From Actinomycetes bacterium (GTDB lineage: Bacteria > Bacillota > Sulfobacillia > Sulfobacillales > JAIMBI01), in NCBI GenBank assembly GCA_023565505.1, contig JAIMBI010000006.1, positions 1-64,000 of the forward strand: a stretch of 64,000 bases of DNA. Direction: 5' to 3'. The notes beneath the pieces were generated by a model that was not told where the DNA came from, did not search any database, and saw nothing but the letters and a program-made list of their open reading frames with translations. Below are positions 22,813 to 31,505 of this stretch, one piece after another (the stretch's first letter is position 1; each line of letters opens with the position of its first letter). A program made the translations under genes and the position numbers.

Positions 22813-23778
22813 ACGCGGCGGGCGGGTTGGATTCAAGCGGGGCTGGCCTTCGCGGGAGCGGTCATCGGCGCAGGCTTCGCCAGCGGCCAGGAAATCTATC
22901 AGTTCTTCGCCCGGCACGGAGCAGGCGGCGCATGGGGCCTCGGCCTGGCTGCCGCCCTTTTCCTGGTGATCGGCCAGCGCGCGTTCGAGGCCGGTAGACG
23001 GGGACAGGACACGGTGGCGAGCCTTTTGACGCTCCACTATCCTCCCCCGTGGCGGGCAGCCCTGGAAGCTGTCCTCGCCCTCCTCCCGGCGCTGAGTTTG
23101 GCCCTGGCCGCCACTGTGGGCAGCGAAATCCTCCGGTTGTGGTTTGGCGTCCCGTGGTGGCTGGGCGGACTCCTGACTCTCGGGCCGGCTGTGCTGCTGG
23201 CCGCCATGGGGATCGGGGTGGTGACGGCGACGAACGCCATCATCCTCCCTTTCCTCCTCGCCGTGACGGTGCTGATTGCCCTGCAAGGAGGCACCGGGAC
23301 GCCGACCGCGGCCGGAACCCCGGAATGGATCGGCTCGGCCGTCGTATACGCCTCCTACAATCTTTTTCTCAGCCTCGGCGTGACATTGGGCGCAGGACGT
23401 TCCTTGGTCAACCCGGGAGACTCCTGGAAGGCAGCTGGCCTCTCCATGTTGGTGACGTTCGCTACCGCCGCCGTCCTGTACCGTGCTCTTCTCGGCACCT
23501 CCGAAACCGCCATCCCCCTTTGGCCTGCCGCGACGGCCCTGGGTGACCCCTGGCCGCACCTCTACGCCGGCGCTCTCTTCGCCGCCTTGTTCGGCAGCGC
23601 CACTGCTCAGGCCTACCTCATCGTGTCGCGCCACGGCCCGTGGGCGGGTCTCGCAACACTCCTTCTCGTCTTGACCGCACCGCTCGGCCTGCCGGCCCTG
23701 GTGCGCCACGGCTATCCCCTGTTCGGCATACTGGCGGTGCCCTTTTGGCTGCCGCTCCTCTCCGCCCGAGGGCGCTGA
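22813..23778 (+). CDS. YkvI-like membrane protein, start codon unresolved
   Basis: The frame encodes a polytopic membrane protein whose first helix GLAFAGAVIGAGFASGQEIY is the hallmark of the YkvI family (possible APC-like transporters of unknown substrate). That helix lies upstream of the first canonical in-frame start, GTG 22966. No ATG, GTG or TTG is in frame between a GGGAGGG site (22798-22804) and the helix. The codon at the right distance, 22813, is ACG, one base from ATG. Either a rare start, a mutation or a sequencing error is possible. About nine further hydrophobic segments follow. Confidence 0.65.
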   Translation, partial: TRRAGWIQAGLAFAGAVIGAGFASGQEIYQFFARHGAGGAWGLGLAAALFLVIGQRAFEAGRRGQDTVASLLTLHYPPPWRAALEAVLALLPALSLALAATVGSEILRLWFGVPWWLGGLLTLGPAVLLAAMGIGVVTATNAIILPFLLAVTVLIALQGGTGTPTAAGTPEWIGSAVVYASYNLFLSLGVTLGAGRSLVNPGDSWKAAGLSMLVTFATAAVLYRALLGTSETAIPLWPAATALGDPWPHLYAGALFAALFGSATAQAYLIVSRHGPWAGLATLLLVLTAPLGLPALVRHGYPLFGILAVPFWLPLLSARGR

Positions 23779-23939
23779 CCGCCCGCAACCTCGGCAGGCC
23801 GGGCCGTGCCCGGCGTCCTGCCGTCGGATCTTGCCGTCCGAATCCCGTGGACCTGGACCCATAGACCGGCTATGCTGGGCCTAGGACGGTAGAGGCGCCT
23901 CCGCCCGGACGGCGAATCCGTCGAAGGAGGGACGCTGGA

Positions 23940-24278
23940 TTGCTGCCGAGAGCATTGGGCTGGACGGTCTCCCTGGTCCTGCCTGCAGCTGCGGCCTGGT
24001 GGGCTTCGGCTCGGCTGCCCGCCCTGCCGCTCGCCGCGCGCTTCGTGGCGCTCTTCCTCGTCCCTCTCACCGCCGGCTATCTCGGCGTCCTCCTGCGCGA
24101 ACCCGTGCTGGCCGTAGGGTGGTGGGCCCGGGACCTGCTGCTGGCTACCGTGATGGCGCTCGCCGCCTGGGCTTTCCAAGCGTTCCTCCTCCGCGAAGGG
24201 GGCGGCGCGGTTGATCCGGCCCTCCTGGCAGCCCTGAGCGCGTACCTCCTGGTCTTCTGGCCGGTGATGCGGACGTGA
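23940..24278 (+). CDS. Small hypothetical membrane protein
   Basis: The 112-residue product has three or four hydrophobic segments (WTVSLVLPAAAAWWASA, FVALFLVPLTAGYLGVLL, LLLATVMALAAWAFQAFLL, LLAALSAYLLVFWPVM). The TTG start at 23940 follows AAGGAGG by nine bases. It overlaps the CvpA-family gene by four bases, so they are probably translated together. I do not recognise the family. Confidence 0.6.
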   Translation: MLPRALGWTVSLVLPAAAAWWASARLPALPLAARFVALFLVPLTAGYLGVLLREPVLAVGWWARDLLLATVMALAAWAFQAFLLREGGGAVDPALLAALSAYLLVFWPVMRT

Positions 24279-24865
24279 CGCTGAACTGGTTGACCATCGC
24301 CGTGTTGGTCTACCTCGCCCTCGGGGCTTTGTCGGGATGGCGGCGCGGCGTCGTCCTCGTCGCGTTCAGCCTCGCCGGCTACCTTGCGGGCTTGGCGCTG
24401 GCGGCGCGATACCAGTCGACCCTCACGGCCGCCTTGATGCGCACGTTGCCGGTGGACCGCTGGCTGGCGACCGCCTTCGCCAGCCCAGCCCTACAATCGC
24501 CGGGAGCGCTTCCGGCCGCCGAAAACCTGGCTCACCTCCTCATCGCCGTCTTGGTGTTCCTGCTGATGGTGGGTGCGGTGGAGCTGATTGCCCGAATGAT
24601 CGGAGAAGGAGTGACCCGGGCCATCCACTACCTTCCCCTCGTCGGCGGTGCGAACCGCCTCGCCGGCCTGGCCGGAGGACTTATTGAGAACGCTGCGGTG
24701 GCGGGGCTGATCCTGGGATTGGTCCTGTCCTTGCCGCCGGTGGCGCATACTCCTATCGCCCCTGCCATCCGCCATACCCCCTTGGCGTACGACCTCGCCC
24801 AATGGATGGGCCGGTTGGCGAACTGGCCCGCCCAGCACTGGCTCAACCTCAGTGCCGGATTGTGA
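24275..24865 (+). CDS. CvpA family membrane protein
   Basis: The 196-residue protein has four membrane segments and a CvpA-like layout: NWLTIAVLVYLALGALSGWRRG at the N-terminus, a middle LAHLLIAVLVFLLMVGAVELIA, then NRLAGLAGGLIENAAVAGLILG. CvpA was named for colicin V production; Bacillota members (YshB-like) are uncharacterised. The GTG start overlaps the preceding gene. Confidence 0.65.
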   Translation: MTLNWLTIAVLVYLALGALSGWRRGVVLVAFSLAGYLAGLALAARYQSTLTAALMRTLPVDRWLATAFASPALQSPGALPAAENLAHLLIAVLVFLLMVGAVELIARMIGEGVTRAIHYLPLVGGANRLAGLAGGLIENAAVAGLILGLVLSLPPVAHTPIAPAIRHTPLAYDLAQWMGRLANWPAQHWLNLSAGL

Positions 24866-24911
24866 GGCGATCGACCCGAAGAGCTTCCTGAATCGAGGGG
24901 GAGAAGCGGCG

Positions 24912-25133
24912 ATGGACCGTAGACGTTATGCTTTGGGCATGATCGTCCAGTTGAGGAAGCCCCATCCCTGCGGGACCGACCGCTGGGAGATCACCCGAAC
25001 GGGGATCGACTTCGGTCTGAAGTGCCTCGGGTGCGGTCACCGGATCATGATTCCGCGTGCCAAGTTTGAGCGCGCTGTCAAAGCCGTCCTCACAGAGGGT
25101 GGTGCCGACAGCTCTGCCGCCCCCGGCGGTTGA
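24912..25133 (+). CDS. DUF951 family protein
   Basis: The 73-residue protein shows the DUF951 pattern: GMIVQLRKPHPCGTDRWEI, FGLKCLGCGHRIMIPRAKFE. It includes a CxxC (CLGC) and the conserved KPHPCG cysteine, which may bind a metal. Its gene often sits beside rpsF in Bacillota, as here. ATG 24912 follows GAAGCGGCG; ATG 24939 is an alternative but would cut conserved residues. Confidence 0.8.
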   Translation: MDRRRYALGMIVQLRKPHPCGTDRWEITRTGIDFGLKCLGCGHRIMIPRAKFERAVKAVLTEGGADSSAAPGG

Positions 25134-25158
25134 ACGAGTCCCTTGCCTCGTCTATAAT
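25130..25158 (+). promoter_or_regulatory. rpsF-ssb-rpsR promoter
   Basis: TTGAAC (25130-25135) and a perfect TATAAT (25153-25158) are 17 bases apart. The predicted start near 25165 gives a ~90-nt leader before rpsF. Confidence 0.8.
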
Positions 25159-25194
25159 CGTCCTGTTCGGCCACCAGGTCGGCATCTTTCCCGC

Positions 25195-25240
25195 CCCACC
25201 TGCGGGTGGGGCCACCCTCGGAGCACCGGGGGCGCCCATG
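25195..25240 (+). promoter_or_regulatory. Structured rpsF leader, candidate S6:S18 autoregulatory site
   Basis: The leader holds a CCCCACC-TGC-GGGTGGGG hairpin followed by a second GC-rich fold that includes CACCG (25224-25228). In many bacteria the S6:S18 complex represses its operon by binding an rpsF leader with a conserved CACCG loop. The secondary structure was judged by eye only. Confidence 0.35.
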
Positions 25241-25256
25241 GGAGGAGGTGAATGGT

Positions 25257-25550
25257 TTGGCTCAATACGAGCTGATGTATATCCTTCGGCCCGACCTTGA
25301 CGAAGAACACCTTCAGGGGGCCATCGACCGGATCAACCAGCAGATCGTCGCGGCCGGGGGAACCGTCGAGAAGACGGACAGGTGGGGCCGGCGCCGGCTG
25401 GCGTACCCCATCGCCAAGCGCGACGAGGGCTACTACGTCGTCACGACGTTTCAGGGCACCGGTACCATCGCCAACGACATAACCCATTTGCTCAACATTG
25501 CCGAGGACGTGATGCGCTCCATCGTCGTGCGCCTAGACGATCGCGACTAG
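25257..25550 (+). CDS. rpsF: 30S ribosomal protein S6
   Basis: The 97-residue protein begins MAQYELMYILRPDLDEE and shows S6 features: DRWGRRRLAYPIAKRDEGYY and ITHLLNIAEDVMRSIVVRLD. The start is TTG 25257, six bases after GGAGGAGGTG. An ATG at 25252 is out of frame. It heads the rpsF-ssb-rpsR operon, with ssb 20 bases downstream. Confidence 0.95.
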   Translation: MAQYELMYILRPDLDEEHLQGAIDRINQQIVAAGGTVEKTDRWGRRRLAYPIAKRDEGYYVVTTFQGTGTIANDITHLLNIAEDVMRSIVVRLDDRD

Positions 25551-25570
25551 GCGGGAACGCGGAGGCGGAA

Positions 25571-25954
25571 ATGCTCAATCGCGTGATTCTCATCGGGCGG
25601 CTCACACGCGACCCTGAACTCCGGGTGACCAGCCAGTCCGGAGTATCCGTGGCGACGTTCACCGTGGCGGTGGACCGCCCATACCAGTCCCAGGGTCAAA
25701 GGGAGACCGATTTCATCGACTGTGTGGCGTGGCGTCGCTTGGCCGAGACCGTCGCCGAGCACATGCGCAAGGGCCGTTTAGTGGCCGTGGAAGGACGTCT
25801 GCAGATCCGCACGTACGAAACCCAGGACGGCCAGCGCCGTCGTGTGGCCGAGGTGGTCGCGGACGACGTGCGGTTTCTGGACCGCCCGCGCGAAGGGGCA
25901 CCGCCTGCCGCCGCCGACGACGATGTGCCCCTGCCGGACGACCTGCCCTTCTGA
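25571..25954 (+). CDS. ssb: Single-stranded DNA-binding protein
   Basis: The 127-residue protein has an OB fold starting MLNRVILIGRLTRDPELRV, with the family segments FTVAVDRPYQ and RLVAVEGRLQIRTYETQDGQ. It ends in the acidic tip PLPDDLPF, which recruits replication and repair partners. The linker is very short for a bacterial SSB. ATG 25571 follows GGAGGCGGAA. Confidence 0.95.
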   Translation: MLNRVILIGRLTRDPELRVTSQSGVSVATFTVAVDRPYQSQGQRETDFIDCVAWRRLAETVAEHMRKGRLVAVEGRLQIRTYETQDGQRRRVAEVVADDVRFLDRPREGAPPAAADDDVPLPDDLPF

Positions 25955-26023
25955 AACCGGGCTGTTCGGAAGCCCGGGGGACAGGATCAGCACAGGCTCC
26001 TACGCTTGCTAGGGAGGGAAGGT

Positions 26024-26254
26024 ATGCGCAAGGAACGCGGTCGCCGACCCAAAAAGAAAGTCTGTTCGTTTTGCGTGGACAAGATCGAGCGCGTAGACTT
26101 CAAGGAGGTTCCCCGCCTCAGGCGATTCATCAGTGAGCGCGGGAAAATGCTTCCGCGCCGCGTGTCGGGCAACTGTGCCAAGCATCAGCGCCAACTCACG
26201 GTTGCCATCAAGCAGGCCCGGATCATGGCGCTCCTGCCCTTCACGGTGGAGTGA
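26024..26254 (+). CDS. rpsR: 30S ribosomal protein S18
   Basis: The 76-residue basic protein has the S18 pattern [20 protein letters not shown] … [20 protein letters not shown] and ends with the helix [23 protein letters not shown] 26024 follows AGGGAGGGAAGG. The cysteine pair CSFC and a later Cys indicate the zinc-binding (C+) type. Confidence 0.96.
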   Translation: MRKERGRRPKKKVCSFCVDKIERVDFKEVPRLRRFISERGKMLPRRVSGNCAKHQRQLTVAIKQARIMALLPFTVE

Positions 26255-26257
26255 GAG

Positions 26258-26285
26258 CGGGGGAGCGTCCGACGCTCCCCCGTTT
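26258..26285 (+). terminator. Hairpin after rpsR
   Basis: CGGGGGAGCGTC and GACGCTCCCCCG form a near-perfect stem immediately followed by TTTG, only five bases after the rpsR stop. The short T-run suggests partial termination before rplI. Confidence 0.6.
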
Positions 26286-26338
26286 GCTCTCCGGGCCGAG
26301 ATCGTGCGCGCGTTTGGCTAAGGGTGGAGGTTCCGACC

Positions 26339-26779
26339 ATGGAAGTGATTCTGCTCCAGGACGTTGCCGGAGTCGGTCGGCGCGGCGAGATCAAAGTGGT
26401 CAAGGACGGGTACGCGCGCAATTATCTCTTACCCCGTAAGCTGGCGGAAGAAGCGACTCCCGGACGTATCCAGGAGCTCCGCCAGCGCGAACAGGCCCAG
26501 GAAGCCCGAGCGCGCCGGCGCAAAGCGGAAGCGGAAGCCCTGGCGGCCCGCATGAAGGGCATGGTCCTGCCCATCCCCGTGCGTGTCGGCGAATCGGGGC
26601 GCCTGTTCGGTTCCGTGACCAGCGCGGATGTCGCGGAGGCCCTCGGCCGGATGGGCTTTGCGGTCGACCGGAAACAGCTCCGCATGGAACCTCTGAAAAC
26701 CTTGGGCGACCACACCGTCGAGGCCCACCTCTACGAAGGGGTGAACGCGACCATAACGGTGCGGGTGATCCCGCAATGA
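26339..26779 (+). CDS. rplI: 50S ribosomal protein L9
   Basis: The 146-residue protein begins MEVILLQDVAGVGRRGEIKV, followed by DGYARNYLLPRKLA, the L9 N-terminal RNA-binding domain. A long charged connecting helix follows, then a C-terminal domain with GRLFGSVTSADVAEAL. ATG 26339 follows GGTGGAGG. Its stop overlaps the start of the lonC-like gene by four bases. Confidence 0.96.
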   Translation: MEVILLQDVAGVGRRGEIKVVKDGYARNYLLPRKLAEEATPGRIQELRQREQAQEARARRRKAEAEALAARMKGMVLPIPVRVGESGRLFGSVTSADVAEALGRMGFAVDRKQLRMEPLKTLGDHTVEAHLYEGVNATITVRVIPQ

Positions 26780-28656
26780 GCGCCGGCAAGGGTCCCGCAC
26801 GGCAACGTTCCTCGCGGAGCCGTACGGCTCTGGAGCGCCGCATCCGCGCGTTCTACGAGCTTTTGGTGCAGGTCTACGGGCCCGAACGGCTCGTGCTCAA
26901 GGCGGGCAAACTGCAGGCGCTCAAAGACCTGCGCGACCCGGACCCCGCTCGACAGCTGCTGGGCCTGAAGAAGATCGTGCTGGAGGATCCGTCGCTCACG
27001 GAGTTGGCTTCGCGCGACGAAATCCCCGCGGAGCTGTCACGCCTCGAGGAGGAGCTGGCGGAACTCCTGGCCCGCCGCACCGTCGAGGAGGACCTCGAAA
27101 AGCGCATCGCGGAACGCATGCAGGAGCGGCACGAGGAGTACGTCCGGGACATCCGGCTCCAAATCCTGAAGGAAGACGCGGGCCCGGAGAACCCCGAGAC
27201 GCTGCGCAAGCTCGCCCGGTTGGTCAAACTGGACGAACGGAAACTGGCCCGTTCCGCCCTCGACATCATGCGCCCGACGTCCCTGGACGAGGTCGTGGGC
27301 CAGAGGCAAGCCATTCGTGCGCTGCTGGCGAAGCTTGCCTCGCCGTACCCGCAGCACGTCCTGCTTTACGGACCGCCGGGCGTCGGGAAGACCACCGTGG
27401 CCCGTCTGGCGCTGGAGGAGGCCAAGAAGCGGCCATCCAGCCCCTTCGCGCAGGATGCGCCGTTCGTCGAGGTCGACGGCGCCACGCTGCGTTGGGACCC
27501 CCGGGAGGTGACGAATCCCCTGCTGGGTTCGGTACACGACCCCATCTACCAGGGTGCCCGGCGCGACCTGGCCGAAGGCGGGATTCCCGAGCCCAAACCC
27601 GGCTTGGTGACGGACGCTCACGGAGGAGTTTTGTTCATCGACGAAATCGGGGAGATGGATCCGCTCCTCCAGAACAAGTTGCTCAAGGTCCTTGAGGACA
27701 AGCGCGTCCGGTTCGACTCGGCGTACTACGACCCCGACGATCCCCAGGTGCCCAAGTACGTGAAGAAGCTTTTCGAGGAGGGTGCCCCGGCGGATTTCGT
27801 GCTCATCGGCGCCACCACCCGCAGCCCGGAGGAAATTTCGCCGGCCCTGCGGTCCCGTTGCGCCGAGATCTTCTTCGATCCCCTCACCCCTGAGGAGATC
27901 GAGACCATCTGCCACGCTGCGGCCAAGCGGCTCGGCATGGACCTCGAGGACGAGGCGGCGAAGCTCATCAGCCACTACACGCTCGAGGGGCGCCGGGCGG
28001 TGACCTTGCTGGCCGACGCCCTCAGCCTGACGTTGCTCGACGAGCCCGCGCCGACCGTCATCCGGGTCCAGGCGGTCGAAGACGCGATCGCCAAGGGCCG
28101 GCTGGCGCGGGTGACCATCGTGCGGGGCCACGAAGGCCGAGAGGTGGGCCACGTGTTCGGTCTGGCCGTCGCCGGGTTCCAGGGGACCGTGCTCGAGGTG
28201 GAGGCGGCTTGCTTCCCGGCCAGGACCCCCGGTCGGGGACAGATCCGCTTCAACGAGACCGCCGGCTCGATGACCAAGGACTCGGTTTTCAACGCGAGCA
28301 CCGTGCTGCGGCAGCTCACCGGGCAGGACCCGGCGGACTACGACTTCCACGTCAACGTGGTGGGCGGGGCGCAGGTGGACGGCCCCTCGGCCGGCTCGGC
28401 CATATTCCTGGCGCTCTACAGTGCCCTGACCAAGACACCCGTCCGCCAGGACGTGGCGGTGACGGGGGAGCTGTCCCTGTCGGGCCGCCTCAAGCCTGTC
28501 GGAGGGATCGCGGAGAAAGTGTTCGGGGCCCGCCAGGCCAACATGAAGCGCGTCATCCTGCCCACCGCGAACGCCCACGACGTGCCGCGCGAACCCGGGG
28601 TGGAGGTGGTCACGGTGGACACGGCGGCGGAACTGGTGGAGGCGGCCACGCGGTGA
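26776..28656 (+). CDS. ATP-dependent Lon-family protease, LonC type
   Basis: The 626-residue protein joins a charged N-terminal region (~1-165), an AAA+ domain (Walker A YGPPGVGKTTVA ~198-209, Walker B GVLFIDEIGEMD) and a Lon proteolytic domain. The catalytic Ser lies in QVDGPSAGSAIFLAL and the Lys in VGGIAEKVFGARQ. LonC proteases are largely restricted to endospore-formers and are often found next to rplI and dnaB; the context here is the same. The classical LAN domain of Lon is absent. It overlaps both rplI and dnaB by four bases. Confidence 0.8.
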   Translation: MSAGKGPARQRSSRSRTALERRIRAFYELLVQVYGPERLVLKAGKLQALKDLRDPDPARQLLGLKKIVLEDPSLTELASRDEIPAELSRLEEELAELLARRTVEEDLEKRIAERMQERHEEYVRDIRLQILKEDAGPENPETLRKLARLVKLDERKLARSALDIMRPTSLDEVVGQRQAIRALLAKLASPYPQHVLLYGPPGVGKTTVARLALEEAKKRPSSPFAQDAPFVEVDGATLRWDPREVTNPLLGSVHDPIYQGARRDLAEGGIPEPKPGLVTDAHGGVLFIDEIGEMDPLLQNKLLKVLEDKRVRFDSAYYDPDDPQVPKYVKKLFEEGAPADFVLIGATTRSPEEISPALRSRCAEIFFDPLTPEEIETICHAAAKRLGMDLEDEAAKLISHYTLEGRRAVTLLADALSLTLLDEPAPTVIRVQAVEDAIAKGRLARVTIVRGHEGREVGHVFGLAVAGFQGTVLEVEAACFPARTPGRGQIRFNETAGSMTKDSVFNASTVLRQLTGQDPADYDFHVNVVGGAQVDGPSAGSAIFLALYSALTKTPVRQDVAVTGELSLSGRLKPVGGIAEKVFGARQANMKRVILPTANAHDVPREPGVEVVTVDTAAELVEAATR

Positions 28657-29981
28657 GCGTCGAACTGGACCGCCTGCCGCCGCAGCACCTCGAAGCCGAA
28701 TTGGCGGTCCTGGGCGCCTTGCTCATCGACCCGGGCGTCGCGGATGACGTCGCCCAGCTGCTGAAGCCGGAAGACTTCTACCGCGATGCCCACCGCGAGG
28801 TCTACGAAGCGATCCTGGACCTCCTCGGCGGGTCGACCGGACACCAAATCGACGTGATCACGGTATCCGAGGCGCTCAGGCGCCGGGGCACGCTCGACAA
28901 CGTGGGGGGCCTCCCGTTCCTCATGGAGTTGGCGAAGGTGGTCCCCACGGCCGCGCATGCCGTGCACTACGCCCAGATCGTCCGTGAGAAGGCCATTCTC
29001 CGCCGCGTCATCGAGACGGGGACGAAGATGGTGGGCATGGCCTTTGCGGGCGAGCGCTCGTCCGAAGAGATTCTCGAACAAGCGCAGCAGGCGCTCAGCG
29101 AGCTGGCCCACAAGGGACGCCGGGAACCGCAGCGCCTGCAGCAAATCCTCGTGACGACGCTGGACCGGGTCGAGAAGATGGCGTCCCAGAAGGGACTGGC
29201 CGGTCTGTCCACCGGGTTTCCCGACTTCGACCGGCTGACGTCCGGTCTGCAACCGTCGGACTTCTTGGTGGTGGCCGCCCGACCCTCCATGGGGAAGACC
29301 AACTTCTGCCTGAACATCGCGCGGCACGTGGCGGTCCGGGAGCGTGTCCCGGTGGTCATCTTCAGCCTGGAGATGTCGCAGGAGCAGCTGGCTCTCCGGC
29401 TCATCGCCGCCGAGGCCGACATCGACGGACAGCGGCTCAGGACGGGCAACCTCACGGAGGAAATGTGGGCCCGCCTGACCCAGTCGTTGGGTCGGCTGGG
29501 CGATGCCCCGATCTACATCGACGATACGCCGGCGCTCTCTCCGCTTGAGTTGGCGGCCAAGGCCCGCGCCCTGAACCGTAAGACCCGCCTGGGCCTCATC
29601 ATCGTGGACTACCTCCAGCTCATGACCGCGCGAGGACGGGCCGAGAACCGCCAGCAGGAAATCTCCGAGATCTCGCGGAGCCTGAAGGCCCTGGCCCGGG
29701 AACTGGCCGTGCCGGTTCTGACGCTGTCCCAGCTCTCGCGGGCGGTGGAATCCCGTACGGACAAGCGTCCGATGCTCTCCGACCTCCGCGAGTCCGGGGC
29801 CATCGAGCAGGATGCGGACCTGGTGGCGTTTATCTATCGGGACGACTACTACTCGAAGGAAACGGAGACCCAGAGTCCGGCGGAACTCATCATCGCCAAG
29901 CAGCGGAACGGACCGACCGGTTTGGTGCATCTCCTGTTCCGCAAGGACACCGGGAAATTCTTAAGCGTGGCGCCGGAGTAG
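28653..29981 (+). CDS. dnaB: Replicative DNA helicase
   Basis: DnaB is the hexameric 5'-3' helicase of the replication fork. The 442-residue protein has an N-terminal domain (QHLEAELAVLGALL), a linker, and a RecA-like motor with Walker A AARPSMGKTNF (~209-218), VVIFSLEMSQEQLALRL, Walker B LIIVDYLQLM and the C-terminal QDADLVAFIYRDDYY. The GTG start overlaps the preceding lonC-like stop codon. No helicase loader dnaI or primosomal dnaB-like gene is in the window, though the DUF721/DciA-like gene may fill that role. Confidence 0.96.
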   Translation: MSVELDRLPPQHLEAELAVLGALLIDPGVADDVAQLLKPEDFYRDAHREVYEAILDLLGGSTGHQIDVITVSEALRRRGTLDNVGGLPFLMELAKVVPTAAHAVHYAQIVREKAILRRVIETGTKMVGMAFAGERSSEEILEQAQQALSELAHKGRREPQRLQQILVTTLDRVEKMASQKGLAGLSTGFPDFDRLTSGLQPSDFLVVAARPSMGKTNFCLNIARHVAVRERVPVVIFSLEMSQEQLALRLIAAEADIDGQRLRTGNLTEEMWARLTQSLGRLGDAPIYIDDTPALSPLELAAKARALNRKTRLGLIIVDYLQLMTARGRAENRQQEISEISRSLKALARELAVPVLTLSQLSRAVESRTDKRPMLSDLRESGAIEQDADLVAFIYRDDYYSKETETQSPAELIIAKQRNGPTGLVHLLFRKDTGKFLSVAPE

Positions 29982-30008
29982 CCGGTTGCCCGTCGAGGAG
30001 CGAAAGCC

Positions 30009-31292
30009 ATGTCTGCCGTGGTCGTGGTAGGGGCGCAATGGGGTGACGAAGGCAAGGGGAAAGTCACCGACTTCCTCGCCCAGAAGGCTGATGTCGTCGT
30101 TCGCCACCAGGGCGGTGCCAATGCCGGCCACACGGTCGTAGTGGGGGATCGAACCTTCAAACTGCATCTCATCCCTTCGGGGATCCTCTATCCAGACAAA
30201 CTCAGCGTGATCGCCAACGGGGTCGTCGTCGACCCGGCGATTCTCTCGGAGGAGCTCGACTACCTCACCCGCGAAGGGATCGACGTGGGGGGCCTGCGCG
30301 TGTCCACGCAGGCGCACGTCGTGATGCCGTACCACAAGCTGATGGACGCCTTGCAGGAAGGGCGGCTCGGCGACCGCAAGATCGGTACCACGCTCCGCGG
30401 GATCGGTCCCGCGTACATGGACAAGGCGGCCCGGACGGGCATACGCATGGCCGAACTGCTCGACGCCGACCGTCTGCGCCAGCGGGTGCGCGAGCAGGTC
30501 GCCGAGAAAAACCGTCTACTGGCTATGTACGGCGGCGAGCCTCTCGATGCGGACCGCATCACGGACGAATATGCCGCCTACGGGGAACGGCTGCGCCCGT
30601 TCCTGGCCAACACGGCACGCCTCATCAACGACGCCTTGGACCACGACCAGAACGTCCTCTTCGAGGGAGCGCAGGGAACGTTGCTGGACATCGACCACGG
30701 TACCTACCCCTACGTGACCTCCTCCCATCCGGTGGCCGGGGGGGCCTGCATCGGGGCGGGAGTGGGCCCCACGCGCATCGACCAGGTCTACGGCGTCCTC
30801 AAAGCCTACACGTCGCGCGTGGGCGACGGGCCGTTCCCCACGGAGCTCACCGACGCCATCGGGGACGACATTCGGGAACGGGGCCATGAGTACGGGACGA
30901 CCACCGGAAGACCGCGGCGCGTCGGATGGCTTGACGGCGCCGCGCTGCGGCAGGCCGCGCGGGTCAACGGGATGACCGGCGTGGTCGTCACCCGTCTGGA
31001 CGTACTGGATGCTTTGCCGGAGCTCAAGATCGCCGTCGGCTACCAGTTGCCCGACGGCACCGTCACCACGGACTTCCCGGACGGCGCCGAAGCGCTGGCA
31101 CAGGTCCGACCCGTCTACGAGACCCTGCCGGGATGGCGTACGCCGACGACGGATGCTCGCCGCCTGGAGGATCTGCCGCCCGAGGCCCGTGACTACCTCG
31201 ACCGGATCGCGGAGGTGACCGGTGTTCCGGTGGTCATGGTATCCGTGGGCGCGGAGCGGACGCGCACCATCACCACCCGACCGCTATTCTGA
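30009..31292 (+). CDS. purA: Adenylosuccinate synthetase
   Basis: PurA converts IMP, aspartate and GTP to adenylosuccinate in AMP synthesis. The 427-residue protein shows the signature QWGDEGKGKVTDF at residues ~10-22, the IMP-binding KIGTTLRGIGPAYMDKAARTG segment, and GPTRIDQVYGVLKAYTSRVG. ATG 30009 follows GAGGAGCGAAAG. It lies 27 bases after dnaB in the same direction, as in several Bacillota. Confidence 0.97.
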   Translation: MSAVVVVGAQWGDEGKGKVTDFLAQKADVVVRHQGGANAGHTVVVGDRTFKLHLIPSGILYPDKLSVIANGVVVDPAILSEELDYLTREGIDVGGLRVSTQAHVVMPYHKLMDALQEGRLGDRKIGTTLRGIGPAYMDKAARTGIRMAELLDADRLRQRVREQVAEKNRLLAMYGGEPLDADRITDEYAAYGERLRPFLANTARLINDALDHDQNVLFEGAQGTLLDIDHGTYPYVTSSHPVAGGACIGAGVGPTRIDQVYGVLKAYTSRVGDGPFPTELTDAIGDDIRERGHEYGTTTGRPRRVGWLDGAALRQAARVNGMTGVVVTRLDVLDALPELKIAVGYQLPDGTVTTDFPDGAEALAQVRPVYETLPGWRTPTTDARRLEDLPPEARDYLDRIAEVTGVPVVMVSVGAERTRTITTRPLF

Positions 31293-31297
31293 CCACA

Positions 31298-31326
31298 TTG
31301 ACAGCACCGGTCGGGGGGACTAGAAT
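31298..31326 (+). promoter_or_regulatory. tRNA-Gly promoter
   Basis: A perfect TTGACA (31298-31303) and TAGAAT (31321-31326) are 17 bases apart, 9 bases before the tRNA 5' end. Confidence 0.8.
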
Positions 31327-31335
31327 GGGGGCGTC

Positions 31336-31411
31336 GCGGAAGTAGTTCAGTTGGTAGAACGTCGGCTTCCCAAGCCGAAAGTCGCGGGTTCGAGTCCCGT
31401 CTTCCGCTCCA
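31336..31411 (+). tRNA. tRNA-Gly (anticodon CCC)
   Basis: GCGGAAG and CTTCCGC form the acceptor stem. The D arm TAGTTCAGTTGGTAGAAC, the anticodon arm TCGGCTTCCCAAGCCGA with CCC, and the T arm GCGGGTTCGAGTCCCGT fit a 76-nt tRNA with an encoded CCA. It differs from the three minus-strand tRNA genes, which lack CCA. Confidence 0.96.
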
Positions 31412-31419
31412 GTTTTCAG

Positions 31420-31448
31420 GGCGCCGGATCGACCGGCGCCTCTTTCGT
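31420..31448 (+). terminator. Intrinsic terminator after tRNA-Gly
   Basis: GGCGCCGG and CCGGCGCC form an 8-bp stem around ATCGA, followed by TCTTTCGT. Confidence 0.75.
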
Positions 31449-31505
31449 GCAGGGTTGTTCTGGGGGAAGGAACCGGGCGCATACGGTTGAGCCGGAGGCG
31501 AGTCC

